In this document: positions 52,337 to 60,888 of the stretch, piece after piece
Layout: every line of letters begins with the position of its first letter
Position numbering within the stretch: the stretch's first letter is position 1
Source: Breznakia pachnodae
GTDB lineage: Bacteria; Bacillota_I; Bacilli_A; Erysipelotrichales; Erysipelotrichaceae
NCBI RefSeq assembly: GCF_030814225.1
Contig: NZ_JAUSUR010000003.1
Span: 62,001-126,000, forward strand
Direction: 5' to 3'
Length of the DNA stretch: 64,000 nucleotides
The notes under the pieces: model-generated
Databases searched by the model: none
What the model was told of the DNA's origin: nothing
What the model saw: only the letters and a program-made list of their open reading frames with translations
Made by a program: the position numbers and the translations under genes

Positions 52337-53257
52337 ATGGATAGTTATAAGCTAGTAATTTCTGCTCTGGGTACAGAGAACGAACTACATATCTGGGGAG
52401 AAGATGCAAAAACGATTGTATATTGTTTGGAAGAGAAGATACATGAGTTGGAAGCAATGTTCTCTTATTATAAAGAAGAAAGTGATATTGGTAGAATTAA
52501 TAGGAATACTTCCAAAGAGTATATAAACGTCTCTGATGAGGTATTTGAAGTGATAAGGAAAGCAGTAGCCACCTATGAAGAATGCCCTTGTTTTAACGTT
52601 TTAATGCGTCCTATGCTGAATTTATGGTATGAAAACCAAAATAACTTGAGTTTTTACCAAAAAATGAAGATAAAGAAGCTTATTGATATGAATGGCATTG
52701 AAACGAAAGCACCTAATTATATACGACTTGGATTACATCAGCAGCTGGATTTAGGAGGAATAGCGAAAGGATATATTGCAGATCGATTGATGGATGAAGC
52801 AAAACGTTTAGGTGCATGGAAAGCAATTATTAATCTTGGTGGAGATATTGGGTTAATAGATACAAATAATAATTTATTTACTGTTGGAATAAGAAATCCA
52901 TTTGATAAAGAAGAAGTATTGCTTTCATTATCACTATCAAATAAAGCAATTTCTACTTCGGGGATTTATGAACGTTACAATCCAAACCTAGGAATAGATG
53001 CACATCATATTGTGGATACAAGAAAAGTAGCACCAGTAAGTAACAATCTTATGAGTGTCAGTGTGATTGCGAATACAGTAATGGATGCAGATATTTATGC
53101 AACTATCTTTCTGATTCTTGGTATCAAACAAAGTATGACATTTATTAAGAAACATCATTTAGAAGTAATCTTTATCACAAAAGATCATGAGGTGATTGCA
53201 ACCTCTACACTAGAAAAGAAAATAACAGAAACAAAAATAGCAATTCACTTCATTTAA
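52337..53257 (+). CDS. apbE: FAD:protein FMN transferase
   Basis: 306 residues. DLGGIAKGYIADRLMDEAK and IINLGGDIG with Mg-binding NTVMDADIYATIFLILG are ApbE hallmarks; the enzyme attaches FMN to Thr in motifs like that of the protein at 51602. No signal peptide or lipobox is visible, unusual for ApbE, whose targets are mostly outside; it may act in the cytoplasm before export or be attached otherwise. Directly follows the heme protein gene. Confidence 0.92.
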   Translation: MDSYKLVISALGTENELHIWGEDAKTIVYCLEEKIHELEAMFSYYKEESDIGRINRNTSKEYINVSDEVFEVIRKAVATYEECPCFNVLMRPMLNLWYENQNNLSFYQKMKIKKLIDMNGIETKAPNYIRLGLHQQLDLGGIAKGYIADRLMDEAKRLGAWKAIINLGGDIGLIDTNNNLFTVGIRNPFDKEEVLLSLSLSNKAISTSGIYERYNPNLGIDAHHIVDTRKVAPVSNNLMSVSVIANTVMDADIYATIFLILGIKQSMTFIKKHHLEVIFITKDHEVIATSTLEKKITETKIAIHFI

Positions 53258-53276
53258 AAGTGGATTGCTATTTCTT
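53239..53276 (+). terminator. Terminator of the redox operon
   Basis: Stem AGCAATTCACTT / AAGTGGATTGCT (one G-U pair) overlapping the apbE stop, followed by a T-rich run. Confidence 0.7.
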
Positions 53277-53315
53277 TAGAAATTAAAAGAGAACAATAAA
53301 AATATTGTCCTCAAC

Positions 53316-54047
53316 TTATGTGTAACTTTCAATTTTAACTATATTCCCACTAAACTGACTAAGAGAGTTAAAGTCACCACTCAATGTAACTTGTGGATAA
53401 CTAGCACTCACCTTTGGTATATCGATGACAAATTCGACCATTGCACCGCTTGAATCTTGGCATCCATTCACGGTATGTGCATCTGATTTTTCATCAACCT
53501 TGATTACTTTGAATACTTGTCCTGTATCAGTAGTAATACGATATTTTGTACCTAGGCTACCATATGTCGAACCAAGAGCTACTGCAATGAATCCATCACT
53601 TGTAGTTAATAGTCCATCTTCATTTACGGTTGTTGAAGAATTGATGATTGCCATCTGTGTTGAATTTGAGTTGATCGCTCGATAGTCCATGTATGTCTTT
53701 TTGTAAGAACCTACTGTACATACTCCAGCATCAGAATAACGTGCTTCTTCACGTGCGATTTCAGCTAAACGCTCAGCTTCTTTTTGCTTTGCAAGTTCTT
53801 CCTGGCGTAGCAATTCTTGTTGACGTTCTTGCGCACCTATGCTGACTTCCTGCTCAAGTTCAATTGTTGATATCTCGTTCATATCAATGCTTAAATTATT
53901 AAATGTTCCAACTGGATCTTCATTTACTCTTTGTGGATGACTTTCACTTGCATAAATTGTGTCATAGCTCATCCAAAGAATTAAACATATCAAAATAAAT
54001 GAGATAATCCAACTGGAGGTGGGAGTTTCAATTTTACTTGCTTTCAT
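53316..54047 (-). CDS. Membrane-anchored secreted protein with coiled coil and beta-barrel domain
   Basis: 243 residues. N-terminal helix (WIISFILICLILWMSYDTIY), an acidic linker, a charged coiled coil (QERQQELLRQEELAKQKEAE, about 70-105), then a C-terminal domain with CTVGSYKKTYMDYRAI, GFIAVALGSTYGSLGTKYRI and KVIKVDEKSDAHTVNGCQDS. The last part resembles the 3D/RlpA double-psi barrel of cell-wall enzymes, but I see no certain catalytic Asp set. A cell-wall role is inference. SD AAGGAG. The 54048-54277 region upstream is very A-rich, without a supported feature. Confidence 0.6.
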   Translation of the reverse strand: MKASKIETPTSSWIISFILICLILWMSYDTIYASESHPQRVNEDPVGTFNNLSIDMNEISTIELEQEVSIGAQERQQELLRQEELAKQKEAERLAEIAREEARYSDAGVCTVGSYKKTYMDYRAINSNSTQMAIINSSTTVNEDGLLTTSDGFIAVALGSTYGSLGTKYRITTDTGQVFKVIKVDEKSDAHTVNGCQDSSGAMVEFVIDIPKVSASYPQVTLSGDFNSLSQFSGNIVKIESYT

Positions 54048-54277
54048 AATAGTTTCTTCTCCTTCTACGCAGCATCTGCGGCTAATGATTAGTATCTATT
54101 CTTAAGCATACTTTTTCGTTGTGTAAAAAATACACAACCATTGCATTATATACAAAAACAAATAAAAAAGCAAAAAAAATGCTAAAAAAATGTCAAAAAT
54201 AGCCTTATATGCCTTAAATTATGGTTTTTTTGAGCTTTCGTGTATAATAATCTCATGTGAAAAATGGAGGTAATCAT

Positions 54278-55894
54278 ATGAATCAGTATTTATTAATCGT
54301 GGCAATTATTACAATTATCTGTATTGTTTCAAGTAAGATATCTGCAAAGATAGGGTTACCTTCTCTGCTCTTATTTATTCTTATTGGGATGTTATTTGGC
54401 AGTGATGGAATCTTTAAAATACAGTTTGATGATTTTGTATTAAGTGAGCAATTATGTACCATAGCTTTAATCTTTATCATCTTTTATGGTGGATTTGGTA
54501 TGAATCTTAAAAGTGCAAAACCAATCATGGGAAAAGCACTTCTGTTATCAACTGTAGGAACTTTTATGACCGCAATGATCACAGGATTTCTTGTACATTT
54601 TATATTTAAAGTGTCACTTGCAGAAGGAATTCTAATAGGTTCCGTTATTGGATCTACTGATGCTGCATCTGTATTCTCTATTTTAAGAGGCAAGAAGTTA
54701 AATCTAAAAAAAGGATTGGCACCACTTTTGGAAATGGAAAGTGGAAGTAATGATCCAATCTCGTATATGATGACAACTCTAACATTAGGATACATGACAA
54801 CAAATAGTCTGTCGACCTTACCACAACTACTGATATCACAGATTGGTTTGGGTGTCCTTTGTGGATTTGCAATTGGACAATTGTTCAAGGTTATCCTAGA
54901 ACATGTAAAGTTTAAAAACGATGGGCTAAAGTCAATATTGTTTGTGGCAATTGCCCTTCTTGCGTTTGCACTTCCAACGATGTGGGAAGGAAATGGATTT
55001 CTAAGTGTATATATTGTAGGTGTGATGTTAGGTAATGCTAAGTTAAAACACAAAGTATCACTTGTACATTTCTTTGATGGTGTAACCCAAATGATGCAGA
55101 TTTTATTATTCTTCACATTAGGCTTATTAGCATTCCCATCACAAATTCCTAGTGTATTGTTACCAGCCCTTGGTGTAATGGTAATTATAACGTTTATCGC
55201 AAGACCAATTACAGTTGCTATTCTATTAACACCATTAAAGGTAAAGTGGAATGAGCAATTATTTATATCGTGGAGTGGACTTCGAGGAGCGGCATCTATT
55301 GTATTTGCAATTTTGACTGTAGTAAGTCCAGCATATACAAGTAAAGATATCTTTCATGTTGTCTTTGTAGTAGCTCTTTTATCGGTTGCTTTCCAAGGAA
55401 CCTTATTGCCATATATGGCTAAGAAACTGAAAGTAGAAGATCCAACAAATGATATTATGAAAACATTCAATGATTACGAAGGAATTCGTCAACTTAGTAT
55501 GATTCAGGTAAGTTTACCAGAGTATCATGGATGGATTGGAAAAACTTTAGCTGATATTGCAATGCCAAATGATATGTTGATAGCGCTTATTGTAAGAGAT
55601 GGCGAGAATATCTTTCCAAAGGGATCTACAGTTGTTGAAGAACAGGATAGCCTAGTCTTGTGTGCTCCAAGTTTCCACGATGAAAGTGGAATTATATTGA
55701 AAGAGGTTATAGTTGATGAAGATAATGATTGGTTAAATAAGACATTAGATGATATTGATAAGGAAAATCGTCTGTTGATTATTTCAATCAAACGAAATAA
55801 AAATATCATTATTCCAAATGGAGAAACGATATTAGAGTTACACGATAGTATTGTATATATGGATGTAGGTAATAATGTAATTAAGAGGGCGTAA
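54278..55894 (+). CDS. CPA1-type cation/proton antiporter with two TrkA-C domains
   Basis: 538 residues. About 12 membrane helices with GSVIGSTDAASVFSILRG (the Asp pair region), EMESGSNDPISYMMT and WSGLRGAASIVFAI, as in NhaP2/CvrA-type K(+)/H(+) antiporters. Two RCK-C (TrkA-C) domains follow (about 405-465 and 475-538), which gate by nucleotide or c-di-AMP in relatives. ATG 54278 has SD GGAGG; an earlier in-frame GTG has none. Confidence 0.9.
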   Translation: MNQYLLIVAIITIICIVSSKISAKIGLPSLLLFILIGMLFGSDGIFKIQFDDFVLSEQLCTIALIFIIFYGGFGMNLKSAKPIMGKALLLSTVGTFMTAMITGFLVHFIFKVSLAEGILIGSVIGSTDAASVFSILRGKKLNLKKGLAPLLEMESGSNDPISYMMTTLTLGYMTTNSLSTLPQLLISQIGLGVLCGFAIGQLFKVILEHVKFKNDGLKSILFVAIALLAFALPTMWEGNGFLSVYIVGVMLGNAKLKHKVSLVHFFDGVTQMMQILLFFTLGLLAFPSQIPSVLLPALGVMVIITFIARPITVAILLTPLKVKWNEQLFISWSGLRGAASIVFAILTVVSPAYTSKDIFHVVFVVALLSVAFQGTLLPYMAKKLKVEDPTNDIMKTFNDYEGIRQLSMIQVSLPEYHGWIGKTLADIAMPNDMLIALIVRDGENIFPKGSTVVEEQDSLVLCAPSFHDESGIILKEVIVDEDNDWLNKTLDDIDKENRLLIISIKRNKNIIIPNGETILELHDSIVYMDVGNNVIKRA

Positions 55895-55908
55895 TTATAG
55901 CCCTCTTT
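55883..55908. terminator. Bidirectional terminator holding both stop codons
   Basis: Perfect 8-bp stem AAGAGGGC / GCCCTCTT, loop GTAATTATA. The antiporter stop (55892-55894) and the stop of the minus-strand gene (55895-55897) are adjacent in the loop. Confidence 0.8.
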
Positions 55909-56305
55909 GCTTTCTGACGATTTTGAAGATATCATATATACAAATAATCAGAAGGAAATAAAAAGCAACCAACCATAAATCAATATTCATATATACGATT
56001 AACAAGTAGTTTGAAATTGATTCATTCCAAATATTGAAGAAAAATAAATGAGTAGAAACTCCAAGAAATAATAGATGTGGAAGTAACCAGACCATATCTT
56101 TTATATGTGTAGGCTTTGGACGCAATAAAGCAACAACAAATAAATAAATGCAAAGACCAAAATCTCTTAACGAACTGTAAATAATTAATGGTGTAACTTC
56201 ATAAGTGGAATAAACTAAATTATTAGCATCTACATATAATGTACATAGTATATAGAATACTAATAAGAATCCTGAAGATATCAAAAAATAAGTTGTCTTT
56301 TTCAT
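55895..56305 (-). CDS. Four-helix membrane protein of unknown function
   Basis: 136 residues with four hydrophobic segments (about 5-25, 38-60, 70-90, 103-125) and a short basic C-terminus (FKIVRKQRGL). SD GGAAGG or GGAAGCG about 8 bases before the ATG. I recognise no family. Tail to tail with the antiporter. Confidence 0.65.
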   Translation of the reverse strand: MKKTTYFLISSGFLLVFYILCTLYVDANNLVYSTYEVTPLIIYSSLRDFGLCIYLFVVALLRPKPTHIKDMVWLLPHLLFLGVSTHLFFFNIWNESISNYLLIVYMNIDLWLVAFYFLLIICIYDIFKIVRKQRGL

Positions 56306-56490
56306 ATTCGCTTCCTTCCTTAAACAGAGTGTTTGTTAATTTTATTATAATTCATAAAAACTGCTCATCAAGAGTTTAGTAGTAATTGGTTGTTGTATGG
56401 GAATAAATAGCATACATAGGTATAAACTTTATTCAATTTTTGTTTGATATTTGAATTATTATAGTATAATAAGTAGTCAGAGGTGATTTC

Positions 56491-58338
56491 ATGGTAGATA
56501 TAATCGTAGTGGGTGGTGGACATGCTGGTGTTGAAGCAGCACTTGCCAGTGCTCGTAAAGGAAAAAAAACAATTTTATATTCACTAAGCATTGAGAACAT
56601 TGCGAAGATGCCGTGTAATCCGTCCGTAGGTGGACCAGCAAAAGGTATCGTGGTAAGAGAAATTGATGCTCTTGGTGGAGAAATGGGGAAAGCAGCAGAT
56701 GCAACTGCAATCCAATTCAAAATGCTGAACACAAACAAGGGACCAGGAGTTCGTTGTTTGCGTGTGCAAAGCGATAAGTTGGAATATGCTAAATATATGC
56801 AACAGACATTACTGAATACACCTAACTTAGAAATACGTGAACAGATGGTTGAACAACTTGTTGTAGAGGATGAAAAAGTAAAAGGTGTTATTGCTGATAA
56901 TGAAATGGTAGAAGCCCATGCTGTTATTCTTACAACAGGAACTTATATGAGTGGAAAGATATTGATAGGACATACATCAACTGAGAGTGGACCTGACAAT
57001 GAGCCTACCACAAAAAATCTTTCTGCATCCTTACACGAATTGGGAATTAAAACATTTCGTCTAAAGACAGGAACACCTGCTCGTGTAAAAACAGAAACAA
57101 TCGATTTTACAAAAACTGAAATACAACCAGGAACGGATGCGTTTGTATCTTTCAGTTATGATACAAAAGAAATTATGCCATTCGATGAGCAAGTGGTTTG
57201 TTATCTGACATACACAAGTCCTAAAACTCATGAGATTATTAATACAAATCTTAAAAAGAGTGCAATGTACTCGGGTTTAGTAGAAGGAGTTGGACCAAGG
57301 TACTGTCCTTCTATTGAAGACAAATTAGTTCGTTTTAAAGATAAAGAACGTCATCAGATATTTTTAGAACCAGAGAGTTTATCTCTAGATACAACCTATG
57401 TGCAGGGATTCTCTACATCAATGCCATATGATGTTCAAGAAGAAATGATTCATTCCCTTCCAGGGCTTGAAAATGCTGTTATTGATAAATATGGATATGC
57501 AATAGAATATGATGCAGTAGATCCATTACAATGTAAACCAACATTGGAAAACAAATTAGTGGAGAACTTATATACTGCTGGCCAGATCAATGGAACAAGT
57601 GGTTATGAAGAAGCAGCTGGTCAAGGTTTGATGGCAGCAATTAATGCATGTTTAAAAATGGATGGAAAAGCACCATTTATATTGCATCGTGATGAAGCGT
57701 ACTTAGGTGTGTTGATTGATGATTTAGTGAATAAAGGAACAAAGGAACCCTATCGATTATTAACTAGTCGTGCGGAATATCGTCTGTTATTAAGACATGA
57801 TAATGCTGACCAAAGACTGAGTCAATATGGATATGAAATAGGATTACTATCAAAAGATCGATACAATAGATTTGAAGAAAAACAACAACAGATTCATGAT
57901 TTGATGGAGTATCTACGTGAACAGCGATTTACCCCGAAATCAGAGATTAATAAGTATCTTCAAGAAGTTGAAGATGATACGTTGACTGATGGAATATCTG
58001 CATATGATTTATTAAAACGGCCAAAAATGAAACTAAAAAATATGCTGGAATATTTAGAAGTTGGTGCAACTGATGAAGTGATTCAGGGTGCTGAAATTGA
58101 AATCAAATATGAAGGATATATAGTAAAGGCAAAGAAGGAAGCTGAAAAGTTATTGAATATGGATACAATGAAAATTCCAGAGACAATTAACTATGATGAT
58201 GTTGACAACCTGTCTTTGGAGGGAAAACAAAAGTTACAACAAGTTCGCCCTTTAACAGTTGGTCAGGCATCTAGAATTAGCGGAGTAAGTCCAGCTGATA
58301 TAGCGGTGTTGTTAATTGCTTTAAAATCAAAAAACTAA
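56491..58338 (+). CDS. mnmG: tRNA uridine-5-carboxymethylaminomethyl modification enzyme
   Basis: 615 residues. FAD-binding VVGGGHAGVEAALASARKG, MPCNPSVGGPAKGIVVREID with the catalytic Cys, KTGTPARV, GTSGYEEAAGQGLMAAINA and the C-terminal helical domain ending VRPLTVGQASRISGVSPADI. With MnmE it modifies U34 of several tRNAs. SD AGAGGTG; a -10 TATAAT lies about 20 bases upstream. The 56306-56450 stretch before it holds only AT-rich DNA. Confidence 0.97.
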   Translation: MVDIIVVGGGHAGVEAALASARKGKKTILYSLSIENIAKMPCNPSVGGPAKGIVVREIDALGGEMGKAADATAIQFKMLNTNKGPGVRCLRVQSDKLEYAKYMQQTLLNTPNLEIREQMVEQLVVEDEKVKGVIADNEMVEAHAVILTTGTYMSGKILIGHTSTESGPDNEPTTKNLSASLHELGIKTFRLKTGTPARVKTETIDFTKTEIQPGTDAFVSFSYDTKEIMPFDEQVVCYLTYTSPKTHEIINTNLKKSAMYSGLVEGVGPRYCPSIEDKLVRFKDKERHQIFLEPESLSLDTTYVQGFSTSMPYDVQEEMIHSLPGLENAVIDKYGYAIEYDAVDPLQCKPTLENKLVENLYTAGQINGTSGYEEAAGQGLMAAINACLKMDGKAPFILHRDEAYLGVLIDDLVNKGTKEPYRLLTSRAEYRLLLRHDNADQRLSQYGYEIGLLSKDRYNRFEEKQQQIHDLMEYLREQRFTPKSEINKYLQEVEDDTLTDGISAYDLLKRPKMKLKNMLEYLEVGATDEVIQGAEIEIKYEGYIVKAKKEAEKLLNMDTMKIPETINYDDVDNLSLEGKQKLQQVRPLTVGQASRISGVSPADIAVLLIALKSKN

Positions 58339-58371
58339 AGTGAGATAGAAATAATTTGCTTTAGTTTTTTT
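58332..58371 (+). terminator. Terminator of mnmG
   Basis: Stem AAACTAAAG / CTTTAGTTT overlapping the stop codon, with seven T. Confidence 0.8.
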
Positions 58372-58387
58372 ATTTATAAATCAAATA

Positions 58388-58442
58388 TTGACTTACATAT
58401 AGAATAAGATTACAATAATAATAAATGAATGAATATCATTCA
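58388..58442 (+). promoter_or_regulatory. Promoter and TetR-type operator
   Basis: -35 TTGACT (58388-58393), 17-base spacer, -10 TACAAT (58411-58416). The perfect inverted repeat TGAATGA-ATA-TCATTCA (58426-58442) lies just downstream, over or after the transcription start, as an operator for the following TetR gene. Confidence 0.8.
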
Positions 58443-58471
58443 CTCATAACCAAATTAAGGAGGTGATCCTA

Positions 58472-59050
58472 ATTTCAAGAATCACAAAAGAGCCAGATAT
58501 TAGAAAGCAAGAAATTCTTGATACAGCTATGAAGTTGTTTTCGCAAAAGGGATTTGAGCAAACAACAATTAGAGATATAGCTAAAAATCTTGGTGTTTCA
58601 CAGGGACTTTGCTATCGTTATTTTAAATCCAAGCATGAGTTATTTGATATTGGATTAGAACAGTATGCAAATTATTTTGTTATGGCGACTAAACAGGGAT
58701 TTAGCGATAAGGCTATACCATTAAAAGATAGGTTACTTGCATCTCCAAATTTTTTCGAACTTGAAAAAAAACTAGACAATTCTTATCTACAATTCTTTTA
58801 CAAACCTGAAAATAAACAGTATCAGATTTTGTTATCTCATAGAATTTGCAAAAAAATGTGTCCGATTCTATCAGATATGCTCAAAGAAGCAACAGAACAA
58901 GGTGAATATAGTTTCAATCAACCAGACACAATTGCTTCCTTTTTACTTTTTGGACAATTAGCTATTTTACTTGATGAATCACGATCTGAAAGTGAACGCG
59001 TAAAAGAACTCACAGAATTTATATCTTCCATAATCGATAAATATTTATGA
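58472..59050 (+). CDS. TetR-family regulator, probably AUU start
   Basis: 192 residues. ISRITKEPDIRKQEILDTAM, GFEQTTIRDIAKNLGVSQGL and YRYFKSKHELFDIGLEQY form the DNA-binding domain; the rest is an unspecific ligand domain. The best-placed start is ATT at 58472, 8 bases after AAGGAGG. That SD is part of AAGGAGGTGATCC, a complete match to the 3' end of 16S rRNA. The GTG at 58463 overlaps the SD, and the first ATG would remove the helix-turn-helix. Relatives I recall begin MSRITKEP, so ATT stands exactly where ATG is expected. Confidence 0.8.
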   Translation: MSRITKEPDIRKQEILDTAMKLFSQKGFEQTTIRDIAKNLGVSQGLCYRYFKSKHELFDIGLEQYANYFVMATKQGFSDKAIPLKDRLLASPNFFELEKKLDNSYLQFFYKPENKQYQILLSHRICKKMCPILSDMLKEATEQGEYSFNQPDTIASFLLFGQLAILLDESRSESERVKELTEFISSIIDKYL

Positions 59051-59082
59051 TTACTATTTAATAAAGGAAGGAGTATTAAATA

Positions 59083-59265
59083 ATGATAAAACTAATAGCA
59101 TTTTTTGATTTTTTAGGTAGTTGGTTTGAAGAACTTAGTACATGGCAGACAGTACTAATTATTTTTGGAGGGCTTCTCCTTGTATTGTTTTGGTTAGTTG
59201 TAATCACAGGTGCATCAAAATGGCCATGGAGAGAGTGGGCGGAGCATGTCAAGCGATTTCATTGA
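59083..59265 (+). CDS. 60-residue single-helix membrane protein
   Basis: One membrane helix (WQTVLIIFGGLLLVLFWLVVI) flanked by an amphipathic N-terminus (FFDFLGSWFEELS) and a Trp/Arg-rich tail (KWPWREWAEHVKRFH). SD AAGGAAGGAG. 32 bases behind the TetR gene, so probably its target. Function unknown; size and layout fit small regulatory or stress-related membrane proteins. Confidence 0.65.
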   Translation: MIKLIAFFDFLGSWFEELSTWQTVLIIFGGLLLVLFWLVVITGASKWPWREWAEHVKRFH

Positions 59266-59368
59266 TTATATCCCCCTTCATTCGTAGATAAATAAATTAA
59301 TTATTTCTAAAGGAAACCTAATTATTGTTTAAGTTTCCTTTAAAATTGTAAACAAAAGGAATGATAAT

Positions 59369-59776
59369 ATGAATGTTCAATTTAATAAACTAAATGAGAT
59401 AATAGATGAAGCTTTAATTTATGCAGTTATCATAGCGAAATACAAAAATCGTTGGATACTTTGCAAACATAAAGAGAGAACAACTTGGGAAATACCAGGA
59501 GGTCGCCGCGAACCAGGTGAACCAATCTTGGATACTGCAAAAAGAGAATTATATGAGGAAACGGGAGCAATAGAATTTGATATTAAGCCTATTTGTATTT
59601 ATACAGCAAACGGAACATCAGGTCTTTTGTGCTTTGCATCTGTTGATGTGTTAGGCGAATTGCCTGATAGTGAGATTGAAAAAGTAGATCTATTTGACGA
59701 ACTTAATGTTGAGTGGACATATCCTAACATTCAACCTAAATTGCTTGATTATTTCAAAAAAAACTATGATTTCTAA
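59369..59776 (+). CDS. NUDIX hydrolase
   Basis: 135 residues. NUDIX box GGRREPGEPILDTAKRELYE followed by ETGA is a complete Gx5Ex7REUxEExGU match. The start is IDEALIYAVIIAKYKNRWILCKHKERTTWEIPG, as in MutT/8-oxo-dGTP-type or YtkD-like proteins. Substrate unknown. The ATG is behind AAAGGAATGAT. Confidence 0.88.
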   Translation: MNVQFNKLNEIIDEALIYAVIIAKYKNRWILCKHKERTTWEIPGGRREPGEPILDTAKRELYEETGAIEFDIKPICIYTANGTSGLLCFASVDVLGELPDSEIEKVDLFDELNVEWTYPNIQPKLLDYFKKNYDF

Positions 59777-59861
59777 ACCGTTTTTCTAATTTAACTATTG
59801 TGATTAATTAAAAATTATAAATTTTGTAAGACAAAAAGTTTCCCTAAATTGCCAAAAACAG

Positions 59862-59890
59862 CGAACCATTTTGCCCTGGAATGAGTCTTA
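59862..59890 (+). promoter_or_regulatory. ECF-type promoter, site 4
   Basis: CGAACC (59862-59867), 17 bases, GTCTTA (59885-59890): AAC-N18-GTC exactly as in sites 1-3, which lie 54 kb away. About 50 bases before the surface protein gene. Confidence 0.65.
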
Positions 59891-59939
59891 ATTATAGAGA
59901 GAGTCTTTTAATTAAAAGTAAAAATTCATAGGAGGGAAA

Positions 59940-60827
59940 ATGAAAAGAATTAAATTATTATTCGGAAGCGCTTTAGCACTTGTTTTGGCACTTTCTTTAT
60001 TTGTGCCTGCAACTGTAAGTGCAGAAGAAACAGATATTACACCTACTGATACGCCAGTTGCAACTGCAGCATACACAATGGATCAAGCAGCGTTTGATGC
60101 TGATTACCCAGACGGTGTTAAACAAGGTGAAATTTTTGATATTTCAGATTATTATGATGGAGATATCTCAGAACTATATTTATACGATTATACTGGAGAA
60201 GGTTTTGCTTTCTGGGAAATCGATGAAACAACAGGAGCATTCTTAGCTAGTGATATTTGGGTACTTAGTGTAGGTGATGTTAACCTTGAGTTTGTGGATG
60301 TTGATGGAAATCTATATGCTTTAGATTTTGATGTAATTGCAAACCCAGTTGATATCGTATTAGATCCAACAACAGTAACTCTTGCACCAGGTGAATCTAA
60401 AACTATCTTAATTGATACAGTTCCTGAAGATGCATGGTGGTTCTGGGCAGAATTAGCTTTAGAAGGATCAGATGGTGTAATGGTTAACACAAAGATTTCT
60501 GATACTACTGTAATTAAAGTGGAAGAAGCTTATGATGAAAACGATGAATGGATTGGATATACTGTAACTGGTTTAAAAGCAGGAACAGCAACTATTTCTA
60601 TCGAAACAGAATTAGGACATACTTCAGTAGCAACAATTACTGTTAAAAGTCCTGAAAAACCAATCTCTCAACCACCAGCAACAACTACAACAACTAAACC
60701 AGCTGTTGCAGCTAACAATGGTGGACCAGTTACTGGTGATACAACAAACACAACAATGTATATGCTAATGATGCTTGCAGCTCTTGCATCAGTGAGTGGA
60801 TATGCATTCTTGAAAAAACAAAAATAA
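59940..60827 (+). CDS. Secreted surface protein with Ig-like domain and sortase-like tail
   Basis: 295 residues. Signal peptide (LLFGSALALVLALSLFVPATVSA, cleaved before EETD), a unique domain (about 40-135), a Big_2-like Ig domain (about 138-240: VDIVLDPTTVTLAPGESKTI, GLKAGTATISIET), a Thr/Pro linker (TTTTTKP) and a tail GGPVTGDTTNTTMYMLMMLA ... KKQK. The PVTGD before a helix and basic end is a variant sortase signal. SD AGGAGGG. The ECF promoter in front links it to the sigma factors at 2888 and 6078. Confidence 0.8.
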   Translation: MKRIKLLFGSALALVLALSLFVPATVSAEETDITPTDTPVATAAYTMDQAAFDADYPDGVKQGEIFDISDYYDGDISELYLYDYTGEGFAFWEIDETTGAFLASDIWVLSVGDVNLEFVDVDGNLYALDFDVIANPVDIVLDPTTVTLAPGESKTILIDTVPEDAWWFWAELALEGSDGVMVNTKISDTTVIKVEEAYDENDEWIGYTVTGLKAGTATISIETELGHTSVATITVKSPEKPISQPPATTTTTKPAVAANNGGPVTGDTTNTTMYMLMMLAALASVSGYAFLKKQK

Positions 60828-60848
60828 TTAAATAAATTAATTAATATA

Positions 60849-60888
60849 AAAAAATCGATGCCACTCTCTCATTAGCATCGATTTTTTC
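60849..60888. terminator. Bidirectional terminator
   Basis: Stem AAAAATCGATGC / GCATCGATTTTT with flanking A and T runs between the convergent surface protein and threonine ammonia-lyase genes. Confidence 0.85.
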
